64,000 nucleotides of DNA from Ensifer sp. WSM1721 (GTDB taxonomy: Bacteria; Pseudomonadota; Alphaproteobacteria; Rhizobiales; Rhizobiaceae): assembly GCF_000513895.2 (NCBI RefSeq), contig NZ_CP165782.1:3377501-3441500 (forward strand), read 5' to 3'. Within the stretch, counting starts at the first letter, position 1, and the number at the start of each line of letters is the position of its first letter. Positions 47,672-56,636 of the stretch are shown here, in pieces. The position numbers and the translations under genes were made by a program. The notes beneath the pieces are model-generated. The model saw only the letters and a program-made list of their open reading frames with translations. It made no database searches and was not told the DNA's origin.

Positions 47672-48682
47672 ATGTTCGGCATAGACATCACCGTCCTGGC
47701 ACTGGCTGGCCTCGTCGCACTGGCGGCGGCGGCGCTCGCCTATGGTCTGCTCTATTCACGCATCGAGAACGAGAAGAAGGCCGAAGGCCGGCTGCGCCGT
47801 GTCGGCGCCGCGGAAACGGACCGGACCAAGATCAAAGCGGCGCGCGACCGAGTCAACGAGATGTCGAAGCGGCGGAAATCCGTTCAGGATTCGCTGAAGG
47901 AACTCGAAAAGAAGCAGCAGGAAAAATCCGCCAATACGGCGACGTCGATGAAAAAGCGGTTGGCCCAGGCCAACCTCTCGATGTCGCTCACGCAGTTCTA
48001 TGTCGTGAGCGCGCTTTTCGGCCTCTTCGCCTTCGTCGTGGTCCTTTTGACGGGCGCCGGGCCGCTGATCGCCGCGGGCGTCGCCCTCGTCGGTGCCGCC
48101 GGCCTGCCGCGCTGGGTCGTCGGCTCGATGATCAAGCGTCGCTGCAAGAAGTTCCTGGAGGAATTTCCAAACGCGCTCGACGTTATGGTCCGCTCGATCA
48201 AGTCCGGCTTGCCGCTGAACGACGCGCTGCGGCTGATCGCCAGCGACGGGCAGGAGCCGGTAAGGACGGAATTCCGCCGCGTCGTCGAGTCCCAGCAGGT
48301 GGGCCTCAACGTTCCCGAAGCCTGCGCCCGCATGATCCATAGTGTCCCGCTGCCGGAGGTGAATTTCTTCGCGATCGTCATCGCGATCCAGGCGCAGGCG
48401 GGCGGCAATCTCTCCGAGGCGCTCGGCAATCTCTCCAAGGTGCTGCGGGAACGCAAGAAGATGAAGGCCAAGGTCAATGCGCTTTCCATGGAGGCCAAGG
48501 CGTCCGCCTGCATCATCGGTGCGCTCCCCTTCATCGTCGCGACGCTCGTCTACCTGACCTCGCCCGATTACATGATGATTCTCTTCACCGACCCGCGCGG
48601 CCACATCATCATGGGCGCCTCCGCCGTCTGGATGAGCATCGGCATCTGGATGATGCGCAACATGATCAACTTCGATATTTGA
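47672..48682 (+). CDS. tadB: Pilus inner-membrane platform protein TadB
   Basis: A 336-residue T2SSF-domain protein. It has one N-terminal helix, a charged coiled-coil-like stretch (about 30-95, KKKQQEKS-type), two helices near 105-150, the cytoplasmic T2SSF domain (about 165-290, FPNALDVMVRSIKSGLPLNDAL) and two C-terminal helices. It works with TadC as the platform for CpaF. Its stop overlaps the frame start of tadC. Confidence 0.93.
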   Translation: MFGIDITVLALAGLVALAAAALAYGLLYSRIENEKKAEGRLRRVGAAETDRTKIKAARDRVNEMSKRRKSVQDSLKELEKKQQEKSANTATSMKKRLAQANLSMSLTQFYVVSALFGLFAFVVVLLTGAGPLIAAGVALVGAAGLPRWVVGSMIKRRCKKFLEEFPNALDVMVRSIKSGLPLNDALRLIASDGQEPVRTEFRRVVESQQVGLNVPEACARMIHSVPLPEVNFFAIVIAIQAQAGGNLSEALGNLSKVLRERKKMKAKVNALSMEAKASACIIGALPFIVATLVYLTSPDYMMILFTDPRGHIIMGASAVWMSIGIWMMRNMINFDI

Positions 48683-48696
48683 AGGGCAAGCTACTG

Positions 48697-49680
48697 GTGG
48701 ACGGCTGGATAGAGACACTCACCGATCCGAACGTCATCATGGCCGCGCTTGTATCGCTGGCCGTGCTGGCGACGTTTTATTCGCTCGTCACTCCGTTCTT
48801 CGAGCGCGGCGACCTTGCGAAGCGGATGAAATCGGTCGCGACCGAACGCGAACAGATCCGCGCCCGCGAACGCGCGCGCCTGAATGCCGAGATCACGAAT
48901 GGCCGGGCGAGCCTCAGGACGCAACACAATACCTCGGTCAGGGAGATCGTCGACCGGCTGAACCTGAAAAAGGCGCTTGTCGACGACAATACCGTCAACC
49001 GCCTGAAGACGGCCGGCTACCGCTCGCAGAATGCGCTCAATACCTTCCTCTTCGCTCGCTTCTGCCTGCCGTTCCTGTTTCTGATCGTCGCGGTCCTTTA
49101 TATTTTCGTCCTCGGGACCTTTGCAGAGAAACCGTTCATGCTGAGACTGTGCGTCGCCATCGGCTTCGCCTATGTCGGCTTCTACGCCCCGAATATCTTC
49201 ATCGCCAACGCCACTTCCAAGCGCCAGCATTCCATCCGCCGCGCCTGGCCGGACGCGCTCGATCTCCTACTGATCTGCGTCGAATCGGGCGTCTCGATGG
49301 AGGTCGCCATGCGCCGCGTCGCCGATGAGATCGCCGCGCAATCGCCGCCGCTCGCCGAGGAGCTGGTGCTGACGACGGCCGAGCTCTCCTTCCTGCCCGA
49401 CCGGCGCGTCGCCCTCGAGAATCTCGGCCTGCGCACGGGCCTCGAAGAGGTGAAATCGGTGACGCAAGCCTTGATCCAGGCGGATCGCTACGGCACACCG
49501 GTTGCCCAGGCACTGCGCGTGCTGGCGCAGGAAAGCCGCGACCAGCGGATGACCGCGGCGGAGAAAAAAGCCGCCGCGTTGCCGCCGAAACTGACAGTGC
49601 CGATGATCCTGTTTTTCCTGCCGGTGCTCGTCGCCGTCATCCTCGGGCCAGCGGGGATACAGGTGGCGGACAAGTTTTAG
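48697..49680 (+). CDS. tadC: Pilus inner-membrane platform protein TadC
   Basis: A 327-residue T2SSF-domain protein paralogous to TadB. The cytoplasmic T2SSF domain (about 175-300) includes RRAWPDALDLLLICVESGVSMEVAMRRVADEI, with helices near 15-35, 115-160 and the C-terminus. GTG 48697 (AAGGG about 11 bases upstream) is preferred. A TTG at 48679 overlapping the tadB stop is in frame and would add six residues. It is the last plus-strand gene of the cpa/tad operon; tadD follows on the other strand. Confidence 0.9.
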   Translation: MDGWIETLTDPNVIMAALVSLAVLATFYSLVTPFFERGDLAKRMKSVATEREQIRARERARLNAEITNGRASLRTQHNTSVREIVDRLNLKKALVDDNTVNRLKTAGYRSQNALNTFLFARFCLPFLFLIVAVLYIFVLGTFAEKPFMLRLCVAIGFAYVGFYAPNIFIANATSKRQHSIRRAWPDALDLLLICVESGVSMEVAMRRVADEIAAQSPPLAEELVLTTAELSFLPDRRVALENLGLRTGLEEVKSVTQALIQADRYGTPVAQALRVLAQESRDQRMTAAEKKAAALPPKLTVPMILFFLPVLVAVILGPAGIQVADKF

Positions 49681-49712
49681 AGTATCTGCCGTTTCAATGC
49701 TTGTGCGTGGAG

Positions 49713-49956
49713 CCTCGGGTCAAGCCCGAGGATGACGAATGCAGAGGAAGCCAATCCACGCAAGGGCCTTCGAGAGGAAACGACATATTCCGGCGCGAGA
49801 GGTGTGTTGGAGCGTCCCTCCCGCGCTGTCATCCTCGGGCTTGACCCGAGGATCCACGTACAGCCCCTGCAAGGGCTCGAAATGCCGTTTGCGCCATATC
49901 CGATACGCCATGTAGGGGCTTGTAATTGAAGCCTCGGGCCGAGTCCGACGATGACG
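49713..49956 (+). repeat. Three copies of a short palindromic intergenic repeat
   Basis: The 19-base core CCTCGGGTCAAGCCCGAGG lies at 49713-49731; its exact reverse complement is at 49833-49851. A degenerate third copy lies at 49932-49956. Each is followed by 'atgacg' or 'atcc'. The core can fold on itself (CTCGGG / CCCGAG). The 321-base gap 49681-50001 holds these copies and no gene that can be supported. Confidence 0.8.
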
Positions 49957-50001
49957 GTGGAATTCCTGCCAATGGCAATGGGGCGGAAGAACTAAACCGA
50001 C

Positions 50002-50820
50002 CTAATTCGTATTCCCCTCGTCCGCTTTTGCGAGCTGCTTCCAAGCGCCCTGCTGCGACAGCATCGAACGCAGATAGGCGACATTCGCTTCCGCCTGCTC
50101 GGGCGTCAGTTCCTGGCGCGCGATCGTCTCGGCCTCCTGGAAGCGCCCCTGCAGGCCGACGGCGAGCGCGAGGTTCTGCCGGACGCTGCTGTCGGCGCCC
50201 GGCTGGCTTGCCGCCGATTTGAGATAGGTTTCGGCCGTCCGCAAGTCCTTCGTCAGGAGATAGGACATGCCGAGATTAGAAAGCACCGAAGGCTCGTTCG
50301 GTCGGAGGTCCAAGGCCTCGCGATAGCGCAGCCGCGCTTCGCCGGAGCGGCCGAGCTGATCGAGAATGGCGCCTTCCGCCGATTTCAGCTTCCAGTCGGG
50401 CCGATCGGGCGTTTGCGCCCGGTTGATGGTCGCAAGCGCCTGCTCCAGTTGCCCCGCGGCGGCCTGCGCCTTGCCATAGGCGCCGAGCACTTCGCGATCC
50501 GTCGGATGGTTGATCGCCACCTGCTGCATAACCGCAAGTGCCTGCTCGTTGCGCCCGGTCATGCGCAGAAGGTTGGCGTAGTTGAGACCCGCGTCGCGGT
50601 CCTTAGGATTGCGCTCATAGGCCTGGCCGATGCTTTCGGCCGCGGCGGCAAGCTCGGTCGCGTTCATCGACTGCACGGGCCTCGATAGCTTCGGGATTGA
50701 GCCGGTCGTCAGTTCCTTCTTGCCCTGCTGACCGGCGCAGCCGCCAAGCGTCAGCGCCAACAGCGCGACAGCGGTGCCCCGTGCGAGGCGAAGCAGGTGG
50801 GAGGAGGGAGTGTGTTGCAT
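50002..50820 (-). CDS. tadD: TPR lipoprotein, TadD-like
   Basis: A 272-residue lipoprotein with signal peptide and lipobox (LALTLGGC, Cys about 28). Several tetratricopeptide repeats span about 60-240, such as NPKDRDAGLNYANLLRMTGRNEQALAVMQ and RPNEPSVLSNLGMSYLLTKDLRTAETYLKS. TadD-type TPR lipoproteins belong to Tad systems and help the outer-membrane secretin. It is encoded on the opposite strand to the other tad genes and converges with them across a repeat-filled gap. Confidence 0.85.
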   Translation of the reverse strand: MQHTPSSHLLRLARGTAVALLALTLGGCAGQQGKKELTTGSIPKLSRPVQSMNATELAAAAESIGQAYERNPKDRDAGLNYANLLRMTGRNEQALAVMQQVAINHPTDREVLGAYGKAQAAAGQLEQALATINRAQTPDRPDWKLKSAEGAILDQLGRSGEARLRYREALDLRPNEPSVLSNLGMSYLLTKDLRTAETYLKSAASQPGADSSVRQNLALAVGLQGRFQEAETIARQELTPEQAEANVAYLRSMLSQQGAWKQLAKADEGNTN

Positions 50821-50863
50821 AATAATCGAGCCCCAGCATGCATTCGCGCCGGAACTCCGAACA

Positions 50864-50965
50864 CTACAGCGCCGCGTGCCTTATCAGGCGCACAAAGGTC
50901 GCTGTAGCGCTTTGAATTGCTGCATGTCTTTGTCCTTAAACCAAGCCGATTTAATGAGACATGCA
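50864..50965 (+). repeat. Rhizobial intergenic mosaic element, copy A
   Basis: Two stem-loops joined by 'gctttgaattgc': CTACAGC (50864-50870) with GCTGTAG (50901-50907), then TGCATGTC (50931-50938) with GACATGCA (50958-50965). The wording resembles the RIME-type elements of Sinorhizobium (assignment from memory). Further copies lie at 51024-51123 and 53847-53949. Confidence 0.8.
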
Positions 50966-51023
50966 GGCGCGGCGCAACTTTCACTCCAGCAATAATCTGT
51001 TAACCCTAACGGAGCGTTAATAC

Positions 51024-51123
51024 CTATAGCGCCACGCGTCTGATCGGACGCGCAAAGATCGCTGTAGCACTTTGAATCGCTGCATGGATTGCCTCGATCG
51101 AGTCCGGTCGAGGCAATCCATGC
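51024..51123 (+). repeat. Rhizobial intergenic mosaic element, copy B, with perfect 16-bp inverted repeat
   Basis: Left arm CTATAGC...GCTGTAG (51024-51067). The right half is altered to a perfect 16-base inverted repeat, GCATGGATTGCCTCGA at 51082-51097 with its complement at 51108-51123, and a 10-base loop. It ends 31 bases before the aminopeptidase ATG and may influence its mRNA. Confidence 0.8.
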
Positions 51124-51154
51124 GGTAATCCGTATCCGTCAGTCGAGGACTCCC

Positions 51155-52546
51155 ATGGCTCCCTTTCAGTTCATCGAACGGCCGTCGCCGTTCAACACTA
51201 GCAACGGCAAGACGCTGCCGATCTTCGCGGTCACGCCGGCGCATATCGAAACGGGGAGCATCGATCCGATCGCGCTCGATTGGGCGAAGAAGGCGGGCTT
51301 CAAGGCGGAATCCGGCGCCGTCCTGCTCATCCCGTCGGCCGACGGCCATCTCGGCGGCGCCCTGTTCGGGCTTGGCGCCAATCCTTCCGAAGCGCCCTTC
51401 CTCACCGGCAAGCTCGCCCGGGCGCTGCCGGCCGGTAAATGGCATATCGAAACGGCGCCGCTTACGGCCAACCGCCTGGCGCTCGGCTATGGTCTCGGCT
51501 CCTACCGGTTCGAGCGCTACAAGGCGGCGAAGGCGGAGGCGCCGACGCTGCTTATCCCGGCGGACGCCGACGCGACCGACATCAAACGGCAGCTTGCCGG
51601 CGTGTTCCTCGCGCGCGACCTGATCAACACGCCGACCAACGACATGGGTCCGGAAGCACTGGAGGCCGCCTTCCGGGCACTTGCCAGCCATTACAAGGCG
51701 GATGTTTCGGTGATCTCCGGCGAGGCTTTGCTCGCGCAGAATTTCCCGCTGGTGCACACGGTAGGCCGCGCCAGCGCCGAGGCGCCCCGGCTCCTCGAAA
51801 TGCGCTGGGGCAAGAAAGGGCACAGGAAAGTGACGCTTGTCGGCAAAGGCGTCTGCTTCGACACCGGCGGCCTCGATATCAAACCGGCAGCCTCGATGCT
51901 CTTGATGAAGAAGGACATGGGCGGTGCGGCCAATGTGATGGGTCTCGCGTTGATGATCATGGACGCGAAGCTCAAGGTCGATCTACGTGTCATCGTTCCG
52001 GTCGTCGAGAACTCGATCTCGGGGAATGCCTTCCGGCCGGGCGACATCTACCGGAGCCGCAAGGGTCTGACGGTGCAGATCGACAACACCGATGCCGAAG
52101 GCCGCCTAATCCTTGCCGACGCGCTTGCCTATGCCGACGAGGAGAAGACCGATCTCATCATCGACATGGCGACGCTGACGGGTGCTGCCCGCGTTGCTCT
52201 CGGCCCCGATCTGCCGCCCTTCTTCACAGACGACGAGGAACTGGCCCACGATCTTGCCGAGGCGAGCCTTAGCGTCGACGACCCGATCTGGCGAATGCCG
52301 CTCTACCTGGGTTACGACAAGGATATATCCGCGCGCATTGCGGACCTCACCAATGCGCCTTCCGGCGGCATGGCGGGCTCGATCACGGCCGCGCTCTTCC
52401 TCAAGCGCTTCGTCACGAATGCAAAGAGCTGGGTTCATCTCGACATTTTCGGCTGGGCACAGTCGGAGCGCCCGCATTCCCCGGTTGGTGGCGAAGCGCA
52501 GGCGATCCGGGCGCTCTATCATCATGTTGGGCGGATCGCGGGGTAA
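51155..52546 (+). CDS. Leucyl aminopeptidase family (M17) protease
   Basis: A 463-residue cytosolic metallo-aminopeptidase removing N-terminal residues from peptides. Di-metal and catalytic motifs are LVGKGVCFDTGGLDIKP, MKKDMGGAA (metal ligand and Lys) and NTDAEGRLILADAL, the M17 signature. The N-terminal domain (about 1-150) is divergent, as usual. GAGGA 6 bases upstream supports ATG 51155. It may recycle peptides, including those brought in by the Yej importer encoded nearby. It is followed by a MarR-type gene. Confidence 0.93.
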   Translation: MAPFQFIERPSPFNTSNGKTLPIFAVTPAHIETGSIDPIALDWAKKAGFKAESGAVLLIPSADGHLGGALFGLGANPSEAPFLTGKLARALPAGKWHIETAPLTANRLALGYGLGSYRFERYKAAKAEAPTLLIPADADATDIKRQLAGVFLARDLINTPTNDMGPEALEAAFRALASHYKADVSVISGEALLAQNFPLVHTVGRASAEAPRLLEMRWGKKGHRKVTLVGKGVCFDTGGLDIKPAASMLLMKKDMGGAANVMGLALMIMDAKLKVDLRVIVPVVENSISGNAFRPGDIYRSRKGLTVQIDNTDAEGRLILADALAYADEEKTDLIIDMATLTGAARVALGPDLPPFFTDDEELAHDLAEASLSVDDPIWRMPLYLGYDKDISARIADLTNAPSGGMAGSITAALFLKRFVTNAKSWVHLDIFGWAQSERPHSPVGGEAQAIRALYHHVGRIAG

Positions 52547-52638
52547 GCTTCTCCGCCGCAAATCGACTCGCAAAAGAAACGCTTGCGTAACGATCGTCTC
52601 GCTATGGTGCGGCGACGTGGTTTACGCAGGAGTTTCCC

Positions 52639-52983
52639 TTGCCGGTCGAACTGACGCCCTCCCAGGCGCTGAGGCTCTGGCACGCCGTCTCGCTCGAGCA
52701 GGTGCGCGTCGACAGCCGCGATTTGACCTTGCGGCAGATGGCGATTCTCCTGCAGATCTATCTCGTGCCGCCTCCGCATACGGTGCGCGGTCTCGCCGCA
52801 ACACTCGGGGTGACGAAGCCGGTAATCACACGCGCGCTCGATACGATGGGCGCGCTCGGGCTCGTCGACCGGGTGCGCGACGAGCGCGACCGGCGCAACG
52901 TCATCATCAAACGTACGGTCGACGGCGCGCTTTATCTTGAAAAACTCGGCGATCTGATCATCAATCAGGGCCGGAAACTGTGA
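52639..52983 (+). CDS. Small MarR-like winged-helix regulator
   Basis: A 114-residue winged-helix protein. The DNA-binding part is about 35-100: LRQMAILLQIYLVPPPHTVRGLAATLGVTKPVITRALDTMGALGLVDRVRDERDRRNVIIKRT, a MarR-type recognition helix and wing with the DxRDRR pattern. The dimerisation helices are short. The start is TTG 52639 with AGGAG 6 bases upstream. Its stop region overlaps the next gene's frame, suggesting co-transcription with the NlpC/P60 gene. Confidence 0.82.
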   Translation: MPVELTPSQALRLWHAVSLEQVRVDSRDLTLRQMAILLQIYLVPPPHTVRGLAATLGVTKPVITRALDTMGALGLVDRVRDERDRRNVIIKRTVDGALYLEKLGDLIINQGRKL

Positions 52984-52991
52984 GACCTGCC

Positions 52992-53861
52992 ATGCCCGAA
53001 ACGCTCGATCGTCGTCTCAATGCCTATCGCGAAGACCTCGCGGAGGAGCGTCTGCGCGGCCTGGTAGAGGCAAAGCGCTTTGTCGAAGGCACGCCGGCGC
53101 AGATGGCGGCGCCGGTGACGCCGCTCAGGGCCAGACCCGAGCCTGCCTGCGGCACGGACACGGAATTGCTCTATGGCGAAACCGTTCGCGTGCTCGATGT
53201 CGCCGACGGATGGGCGTGGGTCAAATCCGATCTCGACGGCTATGTCGGCTACGTGCCTGAGGATTCGGTGAAGCCGCCGCAAGCTCCGGCGACCCATATC
53301 GTCGCGGTGCCGCGCACCTTCGTCTATCGCGGTGCCGATTTGCGCTTTCCTCAGGCCTTCGCGCTCTCGATGGGAAGCCGGCTCAGCGTTGCCGGGGAAG
53401 CGGAGACGCGCGGCACACGCTATCTTCTGCTGGACGGTGGTTTGGCGATCGTCGCCAACCATTGCGCGCCCATAGGAAGCCCGCTCGGCGACGATTACGT
53501 CTCGGTCGCGGCCCGGTTTCTCGAAACCCCGTATCTTTGGGGCGGCCGCTCCGGCTTCGGCATCGATTGCTCGGGTCTCGTGCAGCTCGCCATGCAGATG
53601 ACGGGGGGAAACGCGCCGCGCGATTCCGATATGCAGGCAAGCGGCCTCGGCCGATCGATCGGCCGCGACGAGCTCAGGCGCGGCGATCTCGTCTTCTGGA
53701 AGGGGCACGTCGCCATCATGGAGGACGAGAAGACGCTGGTGCATGCCAACGGCCACACGATGACGGTTGCGCGCGAAGGGCTGGAGGACGCCATCCGCCG
53801 CATCGGCTGGCTTTATGATCAGCCGACGGGGTATCGCCGCCCTTACTGCATGTTTCCTTAA
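52992..53861 (+). CDS. NlpC/P60-family peptidoglycan hydrolase with SH3-like domains
   Basis: A 289-residue cell-wall hydrolase. Two bacterial SH3-like segments (about 45-155; GETVRVLDVADGWAWVKSDLDGYVGYVPEDSV) precede the NlpC/P60 domain. The catalytic Cys is in GIDCSGLVQLAMQ (about 196) and the His in WKGHVAIM. The family cleaves gamma-D-Glu-meso-Dap bonds. No signal peptide is visible, so export or a cytosolic recycling role is open. ATG 52992 is preferred; a GTG at 52980 overlaps the MarR stop. The last codons, PYCMFP and stop, lie inside an intergenic repeat (53847-53949). Confidence 0.85.
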   Translation: MPETLDRRLNAYREDLAEERLRGLVEAKRFVEGTPAQMAAPVTPLRARPEPACGTDTELLYGETVRVLDVADGWAWVKSDLDGYVGYVPEDSVKPPQAPATHIVAVPRTFVYRGADLRFPQAFALSMGSRLSVAGEAETRGTRYLLLDGGLAIVANHCAPIGSPLGDDYVSVAARFLETPYLWGGRSGFGIDCSGLVQLAMQMTGGNAPRDSDMQASGLGRSIGRDELRRGDLVFWKGHVAIMEDEKTLVHANGHTMTVAREGLEDAIRRIGWLYDQPTGYRRPYCMFP

Positions 53862-53949
53862 ATCGTACCCGATTTAAGGACAAAAACATGCAGCAATTCA
53901 AAGTGCTACAGCGTCCTTTGTGCGTCTGAAAAGACGCACGGCGCTGTAG
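53847..53949 (-). repeat. Rhizobial intergenic mosaic element, copy C, overlapping a CDS end
   Basis: Inverted relative to copies A and B. TGCATGTTT (53847-53855) pairs broadly with AACATGCA (53885-53892), enclosing CCTTAAATCG / CGATTTAAGG at 53856-53865 and 53870-53879. CTACAGC (53906-53912) pairs with GCTGTAG (53943-53949). It supplies the stop codon and final residues of the NlpC/P60 gene. Confidence 0.82.
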
Positions 53950-54030
53950 GGACCTGGGGCAAGCCTTCGCCAGTCATGGGAGGGACGCCGCGCTCACGAC
54001 TGCCTTCGTAGTGATCTCGGCGGAGGCAGG

Positions 54031-54990
54031 TCAGTAGCCGGCTACCTTGTCCACCACATGCTCCAGCGGCAGGCCGCTTTCGAAACGCGCGATCTGATGC
54101 TCGACATGCGCAAAGAGGGCCCTGACGTCGGACGAAGCAGCGACGTGCGGTGTCACGTAGACATTCGGCATGTCCCAGAAGCGGCTTTCCGGCGAAAGCG
54201 GCTCCCTTTCGAAGACATCGAGTGAGGCGCCTCCAAGAACGCCCGAATCGAGGCACTCGAGGATGTCGGCCTCTACCTGGCTGCCGCCTCGGCCGGCATT
54301 GATGAAGACGGGAGCGCCGAACGGCCCGTTGCGGCTGAGCTTCTTGAAGAGGCCGGCGTTGAAGATGCCTCTGGTGTCAGGCGTCAGCGGCAGGAGGCCC
54401 ACGAGGAAGTCCGTCCTCCCTAGAAAGGCGTTCAATCCGGCAGCGTCATAGGTCTCGATTCCCTCGACGGCGCGCTTCGTGCGCGACCAGCCGATCACCT
54501 TGAAGCCCATCATTGCGAGCTTGCGCGCGGCATCCTGGCCGAGCACGCCCATGCCCATGATGCCGATGGTCACATCGGCGGCCTCCGGCTGGATGAGGTC
54601 GCGCCATTCGTGCTTCCTCGCCAGCGCCTCATAGGCGCGATGCTGACGAAGATGCAGGAGGCACTGCATCACGATCCATTCGCTCATGCGCGTCGTCAGC
54701 GTCCGGTCGACGAAGCGAACGAGCGGCACGTCGGGAAGGCCCGGCAGCGTCAGCACGTGGTCTACGCCGGCACCGCCGGAAAAGACGACTTTGAGGTCCG
54801 GTGCACGGGAGAAGAGGTCGGGCGCAGATTTCCACACGACTGCGTAGTTGATGCCCAAAAGATCGCGCCCTTCATGGGCGGAATCGGCAAGATTGATCAC
54901 CTCGCGATCGGGAAAGGCGCCGAGGAGCGCCGCTTCGACCTCCTCCGGGATGAATTTCAGGTCGACGATCACGGGGCTCTTTACGGGCAT
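54031..54990 (-). CDS. D-2-hydroxyacid dehydrogenase (GhrA-like glyoxylate/hydroxypyruvate reductase)
   Basis: A 319-residue NAD(P)H-dependent reductase. The cofactor motif is GIMGMGVLGQDAARKL (about 141-156). The catalytic triad is visible as Arg in INAGRGG, Glu in DVFEREPL and His in TPHVAASS. The pattern GGAGVDHV and absence of an ACT domain favour the GhrA-type group. It probably reduces glyoxylate or hydroxypyruvate; substrate preference cannot be read from sequence. The gene ends 9 bases upstream of the ABC ATPase gene's 3' end in the same direction. Confidence 0.88.
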   Translation of the reverse strand: MPVKSPVIVDLKFIPEEVEAALLGAFPDREVINLADSAHEGRDLLGINYAVVWKSAPDLFSRAPDLKVVFSGGAGVDHVLTLPGLPDVPLVRFVDRTLTTRMSEWIVMQCLLHLRQHRAYEALARKHEWRDLIQPEAADVTIGIMGMGVLGQDAARKLAMMGFKVIGWSRTKRAVEGIETYDAAGLNAFLGRTDFLVGLLPLTPDTRGIFNAGLFKKLSRNGPFGAPVFINAGRGGSQVEADILECLDSGVLGGASLDVFEREPLSPESRFWDMPNVYVTPHVAASSDVRALFAHVEHQIARFESGLPLEHVVDKVAGY

Positions 54991-54999
54991 TGGGATACT

Positions 55000-56628
55000 C
55001 TACTGACGAACGGCGGCGAGGTTGACGGCTTCGAGGTTGAAGGCGGCGGCCATCAGCGCTTTGGTATAATCTTCGCTAGGCGCGGTAAAGATACGCTCGG
55101 CCGGACCCTGCTCGACCACTTTCCCCGTCCGCATGACGATCACCTCGTTGGCGAGCGCCCGCACGACCTTCAAGTCGTGGCTGATGAAGAGATAAGCGAG
55201 ATTGTGCTTGCGCTGCAGGTCACGCAGAAGGTCGACCACCTGCGCCTGCACGCTCATGTCGAGCGCCGAGGTCGGCTCGTCCAGCATGACGAATTGCGGC
55301 TTCAACACCATCGCCCGGGCGATCGCGATGCGCTGGCGCTGACCGCCGGAGAATTCGTGCGGGTAGCGCCAGCGGGTGGCGGGATCGAGCCCGACCTCTT
55401 GAAGAGCTGCGGCGACACGGGCGTCGCGCTCTTCATCCGAGAGCGCCTTTTCGTGAATCTTCAGCCCCTCGCCGACGATATCGGCGACGGACATGCGCGG
55501 ACTGAGCGACCCGTAAGGATCCTGGAAGACGATCTGCATCCGGTTTCGGAGCGGCCGCATCTCGCGGAAGCTGTAGGCGTCGATATCCTTGCCGACGAAA
55601 GCGATTCGGCCCTGCGATGAGATGAGCCGCGTCAACGCGAGACCAAGCGTCGTCTTGCCGGAGCCCGATTCGCCGACGACGCCGAGGGTCTGGCCGGCGC
55701 GAAGCGTCAGATCGACGCCATCGACTGCCTTCACATGGTCGACGACGCGGCGCAGGAGGCCGGCTTTGATCGGGAACCAGACCTTCATCTCCTTCGCTTC
55801 GATGACGATCGGTTTCGAGGCGTCGGAAGCCGGCGGTTCGCCCTTGGGTTCAGCGGCGAGCAGATGGCGGGTATAGGCGTGCTGTGGATTGGCGAAGATC
55901 TCGGCGGTCGGGCCGGCCTCGACGATCTTGCCCTTGGTCATGACGCAGACGCGGTCGGCAATCTTGCGGACGATGCCGAGGTCATGAGTGATGAACAGCA
56001 TGGACATGCCGTGCTGATCCTTGAGCGATTTCAGGAGCTCGAGAATCTGCGCCTGAACGGTCACATCGAGCGCGGTCGTCGGCTCGTCGGCGATCAAGAG
56101 CTCCGGCCGATTGGCGAGCGCCATGGCGATCATCACGCGCTGGCGCTGGCCGCCGGAAAGCTGGTGCGGATAGGCGCCTAGACGTTTTTCCGCTTCGCGG
56201 ATGCCGACCTGGTTGAGCAGTTCCAACGTTTTCGCGCGGGTGGCGGGACCCTTCACGTCCTGATGAAGTTCGAGGATCTCACCAATCTGCTGCTCGATCG
56301 TGTGCAGCGGATTGAGAGATGTCATTGGCTCCTGGAAGATCATCGTGATGTCGTTGCCGCGCGCGTGCCTGAGCTCCGCATCGCTCGCCTTCAGCAGGTC
56401 CTTGCCGTTGAAGACGATTTCCCCGCTCGGGTGGCTCGCCGAGGGATAGGGCAAGAGCTTCAGGATCGAGTTCGCCGAGACCGATTTGCCGGAGCCGGAC
56501 TCGCCTACGAGCGCGACGGTCTCACCGCGCTTGATGTCGAAGGAAATGCGGTCGACGGCCATCGACGTTTCGCCGCCCTGGTGAAAGGCGACGGAGAGAT
56601 CGCGCACGGAGAGGAGGGTGTCTGTCAT
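55000..56628 (-). CDS. yejF: Peptide ABC transporter, double ATP-binding protein (YejF)
   Basis: A 542-residue tandem ABC ATPase, the fused equivalent of DppD/DppF. Domain 1 has Walker A GESGSGKS and signature [16 protein letters not shown]; domain 2 has Walker [10 protein letters not shown] and signature [15 protein letters not shown], each with its Walker B ([16 protein letters not shown]). ATG 56628 starts [16 protein letters not shown]; the frame further upstream is a shadow of yejE. It lies 8 bases after yejE. Confidence 0.93.
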   Translation of the reverse strand: MTDTLLSVRDLSVAFHQGGETSMAVDRISFDIKRGETVALVGESGSGKSVSANSILKLLPYPSASHPSGEIVFNGKDLLKASDAELRHARGNDITMIFQEPMTSLNPLHTIEQQIGEILELHQDVKGPATRAKTLELLNQVGIREAEKRLGAYPHQLSGGQRQRVMIAMALANRPELLIADEPTTALDVTVQAQILELLKSLKDQHGMSMLFITHDLGIVRKIADRVCVMTKGKIVEAGPTAEIFANPQHAYTRHLLAAEPKGEPPASDASKPIVIEAKEMKVWFPIKAGLLRRVVDHVKAVDGVDLTLRAGQTLGVVGESGSGKTTLGLALTRLISSQGRIAFVGKDIDAYSFREMRPLRNRMQIVFQDPYGSLSPRMSVADIVGEGLKIHEKALSDEERDARVAAALQEVGLDPATRWRYPHEFSGGQRQRIAIARAMVLKPQFVMLDEPTSALDMSVQAQVVDLLRDLQRKHNLAYLFISHDLKVVRALANEVIVMRTGKVVEQGPAERIFTAPSEDYTKALMAAAFNLEAVNLAAVRQ

Positions 56629-56636
56629 CGTCGCGC

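Noticed and set aside
49681..54000. CRISPR array suggested by repeats
   Set aside because: Copies are few, unevenly spaced and in both orientations, without regular spacers or cas genes.
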